In this document: one piece after another, positions 19,989-30,220 of the stretch
Numbering within the stretch: position 1 is the first letter of the stretch
Layout: each line of letters opens with the position of its first letter
Source of the DNA: Erinaceus europaeus
Taxonomy: Eukaryota > Chordata > Mammalia > Eulipotyphla > Erinaceidae
Direction of reading: 5' to 3'
DNA length: 64,000 nt
Assembly (NCBI RefSeq): GCF_950295315.1
Contig: NC_080177.1
Location: 78,151,096-78,215,095, forward strand
Notes under the pieces: generated by a model
Told to the model about the DNA's origin: nothing
Database searches by the model: none
What the model saw: only the letters and a program-made list of their open reading frames with translations
Program-made: the position numbers and the translations under genes

Positions 19989-20350
19989 CACAAGACACTA
20001 TTAAATCGCTAACAATAATTGAAAAAAGAAGGCAAATTAGTGAAACATCCTCCAGTCTCCCGTTATCCTCAACGCGGTGCTTCTGCAGGTCTTTGTTTGC
20101 TGCCAGTTAAGCTCTGTGAAAACTGCCTCTTCCTCTTTGAAGCCTTCTTCCTGTCCCAGCCACCAAGTCTGATGACCAGCTTGGCCTTCCTGCATCTGGG
20201 GAGTGGGGGAGGCTTCTACACCAAGGAAGACCTCCAGTCTGTTTTTCCAGACCCTTGTACTTTGGCATGTCAGAGTGCTCGTAACCCAGGAGCTTGACTG
20301 CTCCCCTAGACTTCTGAGGGAAAGAAACACTGTTGATAGGGCTAGGAGGT

Positions 20351-20412
20351 AGTGTGTGTGTGTGTGTGTGTAAGTTAGACAATGTGGTGTGTGAGTGTGT
20401 GTGTGTGTGTGG
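20351..20412. repeat. (GT)n microsatellite, two blocks
   Basis: Two GT tracts separated by AAGTTAGACAATGTG. Confidence 0.9.
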
Positions 20413-20607
20413 GGTGTGGGGGGCCAGGGGAGATGGGGTAGTGGGAGTGGAGAGAATATATTCTCTCTTGCTAATTATTTTCCCTGAGGATTTAGCCAAT
20501 GCAGAACCATCTATTATCGTGGGAGCACTCTATGGTGGTTCTGCCTGTGATGAATGCTAAGTGGAAACAAGCAAGAAAAATTAACAGGCGGTTGCTTCTG
20601 TCCACCT

Positions 20608-20636
20608 AATTAAAATGCATATCCAAATGCATAATT
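20608..20636. promoter_or_regulatory. POU/homeodomain-like dyad
   Basis: AATTAAAATGCAT and AATGCATAATT face each other around a 5-base centre (ATCCA). Two ATGCAT halves resemble a spaced POU-dimer site, and TAATTA overlaps the left arm. Unique DNA, 0.7 kb before the 21.3-kb candidate block. Confidence 0.4.
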
Positions 20637-20835
20637 CCTTGTTTCCCCATGCACACACCCCCTCCCAATCCCAAGTCTATGGGGGGGGGGGGACACACAC
20701 CACCTTCTCCCAATCATTCCTCTTGATTATGCTTCCATTCTTTCTCTAGAGGGTTCCCTCAAAATAGAGAAGGACTGTTCTTGTGACACTTGGAAATTGC
20801 TGGTTTTTAGACTTAGATTGGGCCTAGATTGAGTT

Positions 20836-20857
20836 TTTTTTTTTTTTTTTTTTTTTG
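20836..20857. repeat. Poly-T run
   Basis: About 22 T, followed within 30 bases by an A/G-rich tract to 20955. Confidence 0.9.
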
Positions 20858-21294
20858 CTTAACACAAGAAAACAAAACAATCTGACTGGAGAGAAAAAGG
20901 AAAAGGAAGGAAGTACAAGAGAAAGCAAGAAAAGAAAAAAAAAAAAGAAAGTTCCCACCTCTTTCTGCTGACCTTTCAGTTTTGTGCTGAAAGTTTGGCT
21001 CGGATCCCCGACAGAAACTTGAAGGTCTTTTCTCTCCCTCCCAGACGTGTTTTCCCTGACTTGGCATGACCTTCCTCAGCACCCCCACCCCCAGTCAGTA
21101 TCACCCAGGAATGGGAGGAGCCACTTTTAGAAGGCATCTACCTTTGCAGATGGGGGAGAGAGAGAAACGGGAAGCCTCTGCATCGTGGACTGTACTGGGG
21201 GCGGTGAGAGAGGCCCACGCCTGCTCGGTGGCTCCAGTGTGGGGCTGTGACATTGTCTTCCTCTCTCTTTGTTCACCTGACTGATCCTCCTCTC

Positions 21295-21640
21295 CCCCCT
21301 CAGAAAAACAACTTTATTCCGCGGTTATCAAATATTTAATAAGGCACGAAACTTAAGCTGTTGTGTTGGGCCGGGTGTCACCGCAGCCCCCCTTGCCCAG
21401 CCGGCCCCCTCCCTGGCTGAAGCCCCTCGCCTGCCCCCACAGCGGTCTCAGCTGTTGATTTATCAGGGCCGGCTGGCTTGGCAGTGCATGGAGATTGCTT
21501 TTAATTAACTCTCTTCATTTTTCCCAATCTTCAGGGAGCAGCAGCCCTTTAATGATTTTAATATTTTATCTGGATTTATATCCGCCTTATTTGTTGTTGT
21601 TTGACTTCCGCATTTGTTCTTCCTGAATTACTTCCAGACT
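21295..21640. promoter_or_regulatory. Candidate conserved enhancer-like block with homeodomain sites
   Basis: Unique DNA with clustered homeodomain-type cores: TTTAATTAACT (about 21500), TTAATGATTTTAATATTTTATC (split over 21551-21570), plus GATTTATATCC, flanked by GC-rich stretches. It sits in a repeat-poor 1.9-kb interval. Composition resembles developmental enhancers; conservation is not shown here. Confidence 0.4.
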
Positions 21641-21875
21641 GATATATTTACTTGTGACCCCCACCGCCCACCCCCTGACTCTGCCCCTAAGACCTTTCTG
21701 GAGAAAGGAAGCCGGCTCAAGAGACAGACCCATCTTCCCCGGTCCCTGTTTGCACAGAGGGAGGCACCCAGTGTTGGCTTGCACAGTGGGTTCTTAGGAA
21801 GCCTTGTCTTGCCTCAAAGAGTTTCTGAGATTTTCATTAAGAAAAAGAAAAGAAAAGAAATAGAAAAATTCTAGA

Positions 21876-22028
21876 TCTGGGAGGCAATAGCTCACTTGGT
21901 AGAGCACACCCTTTAACATGCTCAGACTGGGTTTGAACCCCAGCACTGCAGGGGCGCTGTGCCGGACAACAAGGGGACACTCTGTGGGTGACGGGGGTGT
22001 GCTGTGCTGCCTTGTCTTCTCTTTTTTT
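21876..22028 (+). mobile_element. SINE-F (tRNA-like), plus
   Basis: GGGAGGCAATAGCTCACTTG, GTAGAGCACACCC and GGTTTGAACCCCAGCACTG give an A box/B box layout; the 3' part is cut by the next SINE and may continue at 22241-22262 (CTCTCTCTCTCTCTGAAAC). Confidence 0.7.
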
Positions 22029-22240
22029 AAGAAATATTTTTATTTATTTATTATTAGATAGAGACAGAGAGAAACTGAGAGGAGGATGAGATAGAGAGGG
22101 AGAGAGACAGAGAGACACCTGCAGCCCTGCTTCTCCACTTGTGAAGCTTTCCCCCTGCAGATGGGGACCAGGGCCTTGAACCCGGGTCCTCGTGCACTGC
22201 AGTGTGTGTGCTTAACCAGTTGCGCCACCACCTGCCCCCT
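22029..22240 (-). mobile_element. SINE-B, minus, nested
   Basis: TTTTATTTATTTATTATTAG tail, head ending GCGCCACCACCTGCCCCC. Confidence 0.9.
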
Positions 22241-22365
22241 CTGTCTCTCTCTCTCTCTGAAACTGAAGAGAACAAAAAGTTCACTGGGAGCAGTGAAACT
22301 GCACAGGCATGAAGCCCTGACAGCAATAAGGAAATTAAAAATCGGAGTTTCAGAAAGTGAAATGT

Positions 22366-22577
22366 CGGGGCCAAGTGGTGCTGCACCTAGCTCAGCACAC
22401 ACATTACCGTGTGCAAGCACCTAAATTCAAGCCTCCGGTCCCCATCTGCAGGAAGGACACTTCATAGTGAAAGAGTGCTTTAGGCCTCTCTTTCTCTCTC
22501 TCTCCCCTCTCTCCCTCTCTTCCCTTCCCCTCTCAATTTCTCTCTGTCCTAGCCAAGATAAGTAAATAAATAAATTG
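22366..22577 (+). mobile_element. SINE-B, plus
   Basis: GGGGCCAAGTGGTGCTGCAC head, CACACATTACCGTGTGCAAG, CT-rich part and TAAATAAATAAATTGG tail. Confidence 0.88.
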
Positions 22578-23475
22578 GAAGAAGAAAAAGAAAGTGAGGT
22601 CTCAGTCTCTCTGCAAGGGAGTGAGCAAGCAGCCCAGAAGAGTTGGATGAAGACGGTCCCTGCTCACTGGAGTTTGAGGTCTGCTATCCTGCCCACTCCA
22701 TCTTTGCTTGTTCAGGGGGCCCTGCAGTGGGATGCAAACTTTAGGGGAGAGCTGGGTGCAGGGCCAGTCCGATCAATCTCAAAACCACTCTAAGTGTCTG
22801 TAGGTCAGACTGGGGTCTGCTCATAAGAGCAGAGGTAGGATCCAGAGAGGAGGAGCAGAGCAGATTGCTTTCTCCTCTGGACGCTGCCTTTTTTCTTAGC
22901 CCTCAGCACCCGTTCCTGGGTGGTCTCCCCAATAGTGAGGAAACACTCAACTACGGCACCCCTTTTTAGCCCCCTGTTCCAGCCTCCCTGTGACTGCAAA
23001 GTTTTCTTCCTCCAGCGGCTCCAGAGAAGATGGACAGATAGACACTCGCATGGGAGCTGGTTGTCAGAGCCAGCTTGTCCACCAAGGGCCCGTTCGTTCG
23101 GCATGTGGGTCAGGTGATGTGTCTTAGGGTTATCTGTTGCTAGGCAACTGCCAACTAAAGCTTAAGCTGAATATCTGGGGATAGCAGTGAGTCGCCCCAG
23201 GTGTCTTGTATCCACATTTAGGAGCTTGGGTTTGCAGCCCTGCCTCTGGGGACAGCAGGCTGGGAAGGTTTTCCTCCACGTGCCTTTATGGACAAGAGGT
23301 GCTGATTGTTAAATATGGCATGTTCCTACGACACACGCATGCGTGGTTTGGTGGTGAAGAGGCAGCTTCCTCCTATATCCTGTGGTCACAGGTCCTGTGC
23401 TCGTCCTGAAATCCCTGCCTCCATTGGGGTTCAGGCTACACAGGGTTCTATTGAGTGCTTCTTTCTCACGTCTTT
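22578..23475. other. Unique intron DNA with X-box
   Basis: No transposon or exon recognised; holds the RFX palindrome at 23136. Confidence 0.5.
23136..23148. promoter_or_regulatory. Perfect RFX X-box palindrome
   Basis: GTTGCTAGGCAAC is a fully symmetrical 5-3-5 X-box, matching the RFX family consensus (RYYNYY-N-RRNRAC). It lies in unique intron DNA between two SINEs (22580-23475). Confidence 0.6.
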
Positions 23476-23491
23476 TTAAAAAGATTTATTT

Positions 23492-23739
23492 GTACGCAAA
23501 GCGCACCGACTGGAGTAAGGATCCCAGTTCGAGCCCCCGGCTCCCCACCTGCAGGGGAGTCGCTTCACAGGTGGTGAAACAGTCTGCAGGTGTCTCTCTT
23601 TCTCTCCCCCTCTCTGTCTTCCCCTCCTCTCTTCGTTTCTCTCTGTCCTATCCAACAACAACTACTACTACAACAATGAAAAACAACAAGGGCAACAAAA
23701 AGGAAAATAAATAAATAAATAAATAAATATAAAAATTAA
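23492..23739 (+). mobile_element. SINE-A, plus, 5'-truncated with TSD
   Basis: 16-bp TSD AAAAAGATTTATTTGT at 23476-23491 and 23740-23755. The copy begins in the head at ACGCAAAGCGCACCGAC, so truncation happened at insertion. Confidence 0.94.
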
Positions 23740-23771
23740 AAAAAGATTTATTTGTTTAATGTGACAGTGAG

Positions 23772-24180
23772 ATGGCTGGGGAGACAGCATAATATTTATG
23801 CAACCAACTGTCTTTTTTTTGGAACTTTTTTTATTCTGTTTTTAATTTTTTTATTATTTATTTGTTATTGGATAGAGACAGAGAGAAATTGAGAGAGAAG
23901 GGGGGAGAGAGAGAGGAAGAGAGACAGAGAGACACCTGCAGACCTGCTTCACCACCTGTGAAGCGACTCCCCTGCAGGTGGGGAGCCGGGGCTTGAACTG
24001 GGATCCTAACTGGTCCCTGCTCTTTGTGCCATATGCGCTTAACCTGCTGTGCTACTGCCTGACTCCTGCAACCAACTTTCATGAGGTTCCAGAGTTCCAG
24101 GTTCAATCCCCAGTGCCACCATAAACTAGAGTTGAGCAGTGCTCTGGTAAAATAAGTAAACAAACAAATGATTAAAAGAT
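23772..24180 (+). mobile_element. SINE-D, plus, split by SINE-A
   Basis: GGCTGGGGAGACAGCATAAT at left; continues at 24081 with ATGAGGTTCCAGAGTTCCAG and CCAGTGCCACCATAAAC, tail AAATAAGTAAACAAACAAAT. Confidence 0.85.
23813..24066 (-). mobile_element. SINE-A/B, minus, nested in SINE-D
   Basis: TSD TGCAACCAACTGTC (23799-23812) and TGCAACCAACTTTC (24067-24080), one mismatch. Confidence 0.93.
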
Positions 24181-24188
24181 AGTGTAAA

Positions 24189-24402
24189 GGGGCCAGGTGG
24201 TGGTGCACCTGGTTAAGCACACACACTACAGTGTGCAAGGACCCAGGTTCAAGCCCCTGGCCCTTAACCTGCGGGGGACAGGGGGAGCTTCATGAGTGAT
24301 GAAGCAGGGTTGCAGGTGTCTCTCTGTCTCCCTCTCTCTATCTCCCCCATCCCTCTCAATTTCTCTGTCTTTATCCAATAATAAATAAATACAAATACTT
24401 TT
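24189..24402 (+). mobile_element. SINE-B, plus, near full length
   Basis: GGGGCCAGGTGGTGGTGCAC head, CACACACTACAGTGTGCAAG, AATAATAAATAAATAC tail. Confidence 0.93.
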
Positions 24403-24417
24403 AAAAAGCAAAATAAA

Positions 24418-24714
24418 GGGAGTCGGGCAGTAGCACAGTGGGTTAAGCGCAGGTGGTACAAAGCACAAGGACCGGCATAAGGATCCCGGTTCGAGCCCCC
24501 GGCTCCCCACCTGCAGGGCAGTCGCTTCACAGGCGGTGAAGCAGGTCTGCAGGTGTCTGTCTTTCTCTCCCCCTCTCTGTCTTCCCCTCCTCTCTCCATT
24601 TCTCTCTGTCCTAGCCAACAATGACGACATCAATAGTAACTACAACAGTAAAACAACAAGGGCAACGAATGAATAAATAAAAGGGAATGAATGAATAAAT
24701 AAATAAATATTTTA
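24418..24714 (+). mobile_element. SINE-A, plus, intact with TSD, near consensus
   Basis: TSD AAAAAGCAAAATAAA at 24403-24417 and 24715-24729. The insertion is in the A-rich tail of the SINE-B to its left. Confidence 0.95.
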
Positions 24715-24734
24715 AAAAAGCAAAATAAAATATG

Positions 24735-24893
24735 AAAAGGGGAGAGAGAGAGAGAGAGAGAATGAGAGAGGAGGGGGAGAAAGAGTGGGGTCTGCTCAAC
24801 TCTGGCATTAGGTAGTGCCTAGACTCCTTTGACCTCTGGGGTGTCAGGCATGCAAGTTGATGCTCTAGCTGACTGAATTATCTCCCTGCCCCT
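24735..24893 (-). mobile_element. SINE-D, minus
   Basis: GA-rich tail side, CTGCTCAACTCTGGCATTAG, head ending TATCTCCCTGCCCCTC. Confidence 0.75.
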
Positions 24894-25556
24894 CTTCTTT
24901 ACCTTTCTTGGCAATCATAGACCATTTCAAGACTCCCACGGAAGTTGTGAATCATCTTCCTAGGAAAATCATGGGGTTCACCGGTCTCAGGAGACCCATC
25001 AGCGGATGCTCTGAATGTCTGTGGGTTCCTGTGTAAGAGGCTTAGGATGAGAGGCGAAAGTGAACTTGCTTTTATGAAAGGGTCCTCCTGTGTTCCTGCT
25101 CTGAGAGCCGAGCCTCCTCCCTCCCCTCCTCTTGTCTCCCCAGCTGCTATGGGCTTCTCCAGCCCAACACTGTTTCCCAAGATGCACTGGATAAACTTTT
25201 ACCACCACGTCTTCCAGACACTTCAAGTGTCCTCCATGCCCAGTGAAACCCTGGCTGGCCCTAGGTACAGTTGCATACTTGTCCCAGGCCCCATCGTTTC
25301 AAGTATACTCTTCTCTCTTGGCAGACTTAACTCTGGTTAGTTAGAATCTAAGGGTCTGGAGAGCTGGGTGATGGCTATCTGTCTCCCTATACCTAAGACC
25401 TAGCGCGACACGCAGTGTTTAGCATGCGTGTGTGCCAGCAGGCAGACACACCCCTCTCCCCACCTAATGAGCTTTCTCTTGCCCTTTCCAGTGGACATGA
25501 TTCTCACTCTCTCCTTTGACTGCAGGAGTTTGGTAAAGGTGGCAGGAGTCCTACCT
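24894..25556. other. Unique intron DNA
   Basis: No exon or repeat recognised. Confidence 0.4.
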
Positions 25557-25845
25557 CTTTTTTTTTAATTTTTAAAAAATATTTATTTATTTTCCTTTTT
25601 GTTGCCCTTGTTTTATTATTATTATTGTTGTAGTTGTTATGGATGTCGTTGTTGTTGGGTAGACCAGAGAGAAATGGAGAGAGGAGGGGAAGACAGAGAG
25701 GGGGAGAGAAAGACAGACACCTGCAGACCTGCTTCACCGCCTGTGAAGCGACTCCCCTGCAGGTGGGGAGCCGGGGGCTCGAACCAGGATCCTTATGCGG
25801 GTCCTTGCCACATGCGCTTAACCCACTGTGCTACCGCCTGACTCC
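25557..25845 (-). mobile_element. SINE-A, minus, near consensus
   Basis: TATTTATTTATTTTCC tail, complete GTTGTTGTTGGGTAGACCAG linker/body, head ending CTACCGCCTGACTCCC. Confidence 0.94.
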
Positions 25846-25995
25846 CTTATTTATTTATTTTAGAGAGAGAGAAATTGAGATGGGAATTAGAGAGGGAGAG
25901 GGAGAGAGAGAGACTAGAGCACTGCTCAGCTCTGAATTATGGTGGCGCTGGAGACTGAAGCTAGAACTTTGGAGTCTCATGCATGGAAGCCTGCA
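25846..25995 (-). mobile_element. SINE-D, minus
   Basis: GAGCACTGCTCAGCTCTGAA, TTATGGTGGCGCTGGAGACT, TTGGAGTCTCATGCATGG; the end is cut by the next copy. Confidence 0.8.
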
Positions 25996-26192
25996 TTTAA
26001 TTAAATTAATTAATTAATTTATTTTGGAGAGAGAAAGAAATTGAGGTGGGAATTGGAGACAGAGATTAAAGAAAGAAAGAAAGCAAGAAAGCACTGCTCA
26101 ACTCTGGCTTATGCTGGTACTGGAGACGGAACCAGGATCTTCGGAGCCTCCGGCTCGAAAGTCCTTTTGCACAACCTTTATGCCAGCTCCCT
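25996..26192 (-). mobile_element. SINE-D, minus, second copy in tandem
   Basis: TTAATTAATTAATTTATTTT tail, AGCACTGCTCAACTCTGGCT, CACAACCTTTATGCCAGCTC head. Confidence 0.8.
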
Positions 26193-27538
26193 TTCTTCTG
26201 GCAGGCCTTTCCCACCTTCCAGGCTGTTCTGCTAGAAGGCAGATCCCTGGAGAAGCCCGCCTCTGTCTCGGGAGGGAAGTAAGGATTTGCGGTAGAGACT
26301 GGCTACCTGAGTTGAGTTCTGATTCAGATCCCGGCCCGCTAGACACCCTTCAACCCTGGAAGTCAGAGAAAATGCTGACGGTGCACAGAGAGGCTCCAGG
26401 AGCAGAGCTGCAGGAACATGTGTGTCAACGCAGAAAGGCTGGACTGTGCTGGCTCCTCTGCCCCAGCTGGTGGCCCTTCAGGACAGAAGACACATGTGGG
26501 GCCAGCCAGCTCCTGGTGCTCATTTCCTTTCTGGGCAGCCATCCCAGTATAACAGATACTTATACATATTCTGCCCTCATTTTACCTAATTACCTGCATC
26601 TCTGGGGGATGGGGGACAGGTCTGGATTATTCAATTTTGGGTCACTTATGCACGGGGCAGCTGGGATAAACACTGGCCTATAGAGGTGTGTGACATTCAC
26701 AGCATTCCCCTAGCTCCCTGGGCTGAAGCCGTGTTCTCCACCCCCAGTGGATGGAACACCTAGTCTGCATGGGAGGGAGGGAGCCTCACGGGTTCACTCA
26801 CCGGAGGGCAAGCACCTCTCTGAGACGGAGCTAGCTCTTGCTACCCCTTGGGGCAATGGGATTCTTGTTTTCTTATCTGATCACCTGCCAGACTGAGAGG
26901 ACCTGATAATCTAAGTTGTTCTCCTGGCCATCACTTGTCTTTGACTATTACCTGCCTGGAATGTGTTCAGTTTCCTGAGAAGTAGGGAACAAGAGAAGCT
27001 GTGATCAATGGAACAATCTTTATTACTGCCCGGTGTTGCCTGGCGTTCCTGTCTCCTTTGTGACCCAGATGCACTAGGCTGGACAATGTAAAGGCTCTGA
27101 AATGTCCCCGTCCGGTGTCTGAGCCAGAGCCAGCAGTGGGGGCAGGCCGTGGGCCAGCTGCCTGGCATCTCTCCTCAGGGCTCTATTGTAGCTTTTCTCA
27201 TCCCCAGGAAGGAAAGGCCCACGAGTTACCCTTTTATTAGTCTATTTGTTGTTTACTTCTTATTTCACTTCTTGATTTGGACCCAAGCCTCCCCAGTGCT
27301 CTCTGGGGCCTTCACAGAGAAATAATGTGCTTAGTCCTTCACGTCAGTTTCTGCCTCCAGCCTGGTCTCTTTCTTACCTCCTACATTCCCCACTGGCGTC
27401 TGTTTCCACCTGTGCATGCCACTCTGCTCAGGAGCGCTGGGCGTTCCATCTTGCTTGGTCCAAAGGGGAAGATGCTGAATGTCATGGACGTGAGGTGGGG
27501 AGAGGCAAATAAATGAGAGCAGAAGCAGGCTTGTGAGG
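26193..27538. other. Unique intron DNA
   Basis: 1.3 kb without recognised transposon. A 190-codon plus-strand open frame (26111-26683) starts inside a SINE and has no domain I recognise. Confidence 0.45.
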
Positions 27539-27868
27539 TTTTTTTTGTTTGTTTGTTTTGTTTTGCCTCCAGGGTTATTGCTGGGCTCGGTGCCTGTGCT
27601 ACGAATCCACTGCTCCTGGAGGCCATCTTTTTCCCATTGTTGTTGTTGCTGTTACTGTTATTGTTGCCATTGCTCTCGTTGTTGTTGGATAGGACAAAAA
27701 GATATTGAGAGAGGAGGAGAAGACAGAGAGGGAGAGAGTAAAATCGACACCGGCAGACCTTCTTCACTGCTTGTGAAGTGACTCCCCTGCAGGGGGGGAG
27801 CCGGAGGCTCGAACTGGAATCCTTACACTGGTCCTTGTGCTTTGCACTATGTGCACTTAAGCTGGCCC
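27539..27868 (-). mobile_element. SINE-A long form, minus
   Basis: TTTGCCTCCAGGGTTATTGC and CTCCTGGAGGCCATCTTTTT extension, GTTGTTGTTGGATAGGACAA body. Confidence 0.92.
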
Positions 27869-27939
27869 CTTGCTGGTGAGATATATATTGAGAGAGAGTT
27901 GCCTAGGTGACTGGCCTGCACTCCCCTCAGCCCCTCAGT

Positions 27940-28400
27940 GAACACCCCAGCCCTGAGGAATTGGATTATCAGAGAAGGCTTCAGGGAGGAGGTGGCTTTG
28001 AGATGAGTCTTCGAAGTTTGGTGTGCTTCAGGCAGGAGGGGGCAATTGGAAGAGGGTCTGGAAAGCCATTGAGTGATTCCTGTTTTTTAATCTTTTTATT
28101 TATTTATTGGATAGAGGCAATCAGAAATGGAGACGGTAGGGGGAGAGTCAGAGGAAGGGAGACAGAGAGACACCTGCAATCCTGCTTCACCACCCACAGA
28201 GCTTTGACCCTGCAGGTGGGACACAGGAGACTCGAACCCGGGTCCCTGTGCATTGTAACATGTGCGCTCTACCTGGTGTGCCACCACCTGGCCTCCATGG
28301 AGTAATTCCTTAGAGAGTGAATCCCCTTTCTTTCTGGGGGAGGGGAGGCCAGGTGGGAGAAGCTTACAGAGGTCAGCAAGTAGGTATGTTTGGTGGCCTG
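27940..28400. mobile_element. Possible L2-type fossil, split by SINE-B
   Basis: GAAGGCTTCAGGGAGGAGG followed by TTTGAGATGAGTCTTCGAAG resembles an old LINE/L2-like segment; assignment by eye, weak. Confidence 0.35.
28084..28297 (-). mobile_element. SINE-B, minus
   Basis: Worn TSD GAGTGATTCCT (before) and GAGTAATTCCT (after); head ending GTGTGCCACCACCTGGCC. Confidence 0.9.
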
Positions 28401-29102
28401 GAAATTGGGGGGGTATAGCCTGGGGGCTAGGTTGGTTTGAAAGGACCCTGACAGAGAGACACTTGAACAGCTGAGAGACCCAAAGAGTTTCCAGGGGGAG
28501 GCTAGAGGTGGTTCTCCTATTCCCTCCAGTTAGGAGGGCCGCCCACCTCTGGAGGCTCCCTCCCCCAAGGCTGAGCTGGGACTTGGGCCTTGGTTTCCTT
28601 GATTTTATATTTGCTATGCAGACTGTGGGCACCCCAGTCACCATTCAAGCTGCCTGTCTGTGCAGTGCCTGCTCCTGCACTTGTCCTGGGAAGGCCCAGG
28701 CCCCTGGGGCAGGCTCACCATGGGAGGCAGGGCCTCACAGCAGTCCTTCGGGCTCTTGGGAGTCTCTGCTCTTTGAAAACACAGATACTCCACCGAAGAG
28801 CTGGAATGTGTCAGGCAGCGGCTGTACGGCCTGTATCTCAGAGGCTTGAAGAGTCTGGGTTCAAATCCAAGCCTCAGTACCTTGGGCAGGATTGCTCACA
28901 ACTCTGCTCCTGGTAGTTTGTGCCTTTAGAGGGAGTATTGGAAGACTTGAACAAGATAGCGTGTGTAGGAGAGTCGACAGACACTACCTTCTCTGAATAA
29001 ATGTTCATGGTGACCTTGTTTTCCTGTCTGTGTAAGGCTCAGCTAGGTAATTTTCCACATTGGCGTCTGAAGGAAATTGGGATAATAACTATGGGAAGCA
29101 CT
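28400..29102. other. Unique intron DNA with possible MIR
   Basis: Around 28850-28900, CTGGGTTCAAATCCAAGCCT and CCTTGGGCAGG recall the MIR core in plus orientation. Otherwise nothing recognised. Confidence 0.4.
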
Positions 29103-29471
29103 GTATTTATTTATTTATTTATTTATTTATTTTTGCCTCCAGGGTTGTCTCTGGGGCTCAGTGCCTGCACCACGAATCCACTGCTCCTGGAGGCTATTTT
29201 TTATCCTTTGTTGCCTTGATTGTTTTTTTTATGGTTGTTGTGGTTATTATCGTTGTTATTGATGTCACTGTTCTTGGATAGGACAGAGAGAAATGGAGAG
29301 AGGAGGGGAAGACAGAGGGGGAGAGAAAGATAGACACCTGCAGACCTGCTTCACTACCTGTGAACCGACTCCCCTGCAGGTGGGGAGCCGGGGGCTCGAA
29401 CTGGGATCCTTATGTTGGTCCTTGCGCTTTGTGCCACGTGCGCTTAACCCGCTGTGCTACTGTCCGACCCC
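29103..29471 (-). mobile_element. SINE-A long form, minus, near consensus
   Basis: (TTTA)n tail, TTTGCCTCCAGGGTTGTCTC and CTCCTGGAGGCTATTTTTTA extension, complete body, head ending CTACTGTCCGACCCC. Confidence 0.94.
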
Positions 29472-29499
29472 TTTAATTAATTTTTTTTAGAAGAAAGAA

Positions 29500-30060
29500 G
29501 TTCTAGAACTCTTTTAAATTTTTTGTTATTAATAGTTTGTTACAAGATTGTAAGATGACAATGTACAGGTCGGAGGGCAGATAGCATAATGGTTATGCAA
29601 ACCGACTCTCATGCCTGAGGCTCCAAAGTCCCAGGTTCCATCCCCCGCACCACCATAAGCCAGAGCTGAGCAGTGCCCTGGTTAAAAAAGAAAAAAAAAA
29701 AAGATGACAATGTATAGTTCCACATCACACCCACCACCAACATTCTGGATCCCTAGCATCCCAAAGATAACCACCATACTTCTCATTAAGCCTTACGATT
29801 TACTTGCTTTTGTTTTGTTTGTATTTTTTTTTCCCTTTGGCAAATTCATGTAAAACAAATCTCTAAGATTCCACATGTGAATGAAACCATCTGGTAGTTG
29901 TCTTTCATCTCTTATTTCATTAAGCATAATCAAAGAAATTATGATATATATTCCATTGAATACTACTCTGCAATCAAAAGAAGATGACACTGTGTCCTTT
30001 GGGACAAAAATGATGGGACCAGAGGCGATTATGCTTGGTGAAGTCCTAGAACTCTATGGC
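29500..30060 (-). mobile_element. L1-E copy with inverted 5' part (twin-primed)
   Basis: Left part 29500-29935 (minus sense, split by a SINE-D) runs from the T-rich 3' end through TTACAAGATTGTAAGATGAC to CTTATTTCATTAAGCATAAT. Right part 29936-30060 is plus sense: CCATTGAATACTACTCTGC and GAGGCGATTATGCTTGGTGA match the end of L1 ORF2. The two parts meet near the same L1 position, in opposite orientation. Confidence 0.8.
29566..29700 (+). mobile_element. SINE-D, plus, nested in L1 with TSD
   Basis: Perfect 14-bp TSD AAGATGACAATGTA at 29552-29565 and 29701-29714; complete GGAGGGCAGATAGCATAATG to poly-A unit. Confidence 0.95.
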
Positions 30061-30220
30061 GTTGCTACTCACTTATTTGTCTCTGCTGTTAGAACAGACT
30101 GGAAGAGACTTGGACAAAGTTTTGTCTGTGCTTTGTCCAGGAGTTTAGATTATTTGCCCATTTCTTAATCAGTGCTGATACTGAGGCTTTCTGAGAAGGA
30201 GCAACAGTTTCCCAATTCAC

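Larger units (their letters stand above)
19505..20030 (+). mobile_element. L1-E 3'-end fragment, plus, split by two SINE-B copies
   Basis: CCCCTATAATCTTAGGATCTTG (19530-19551 region) and, after the SINEs, GACACTATTAAATCGCTAAC with an A-rich end at 19989-20030 are the two halves of one L1-E 3' end. Confidence 0.65.
19990..21875. other. Unique, repeat-poor intron interval
   Basis: Contains GT repeats, a T22 run at 20836-20857 next to an A/G-rich tract, and the candidate regulatory blocks at 20608 and 21295. No exon recognised. Confidence 0.5.

Noticed and set aside
24418..24714. tRNA gene-like A and B boxes
   Set aside because: These and dozens of similar hits are heads of tRNA-derived SINEs with GTCGCTTCACAGG bodies and A-rich tails; no cloverleaf is closed.
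26111..26683. 190-codon plus-strand open frame
   Set aside because: Starts inside a SINE-D and has no recognisable domain or splice context.
28508..28849. 113-codon plus-strand open frame with cysteine-rich patch
   Set aside because: CSACSCTCPG is not a zinc-finger pattern; the region carries a MIR-like remnant and no splice sites.
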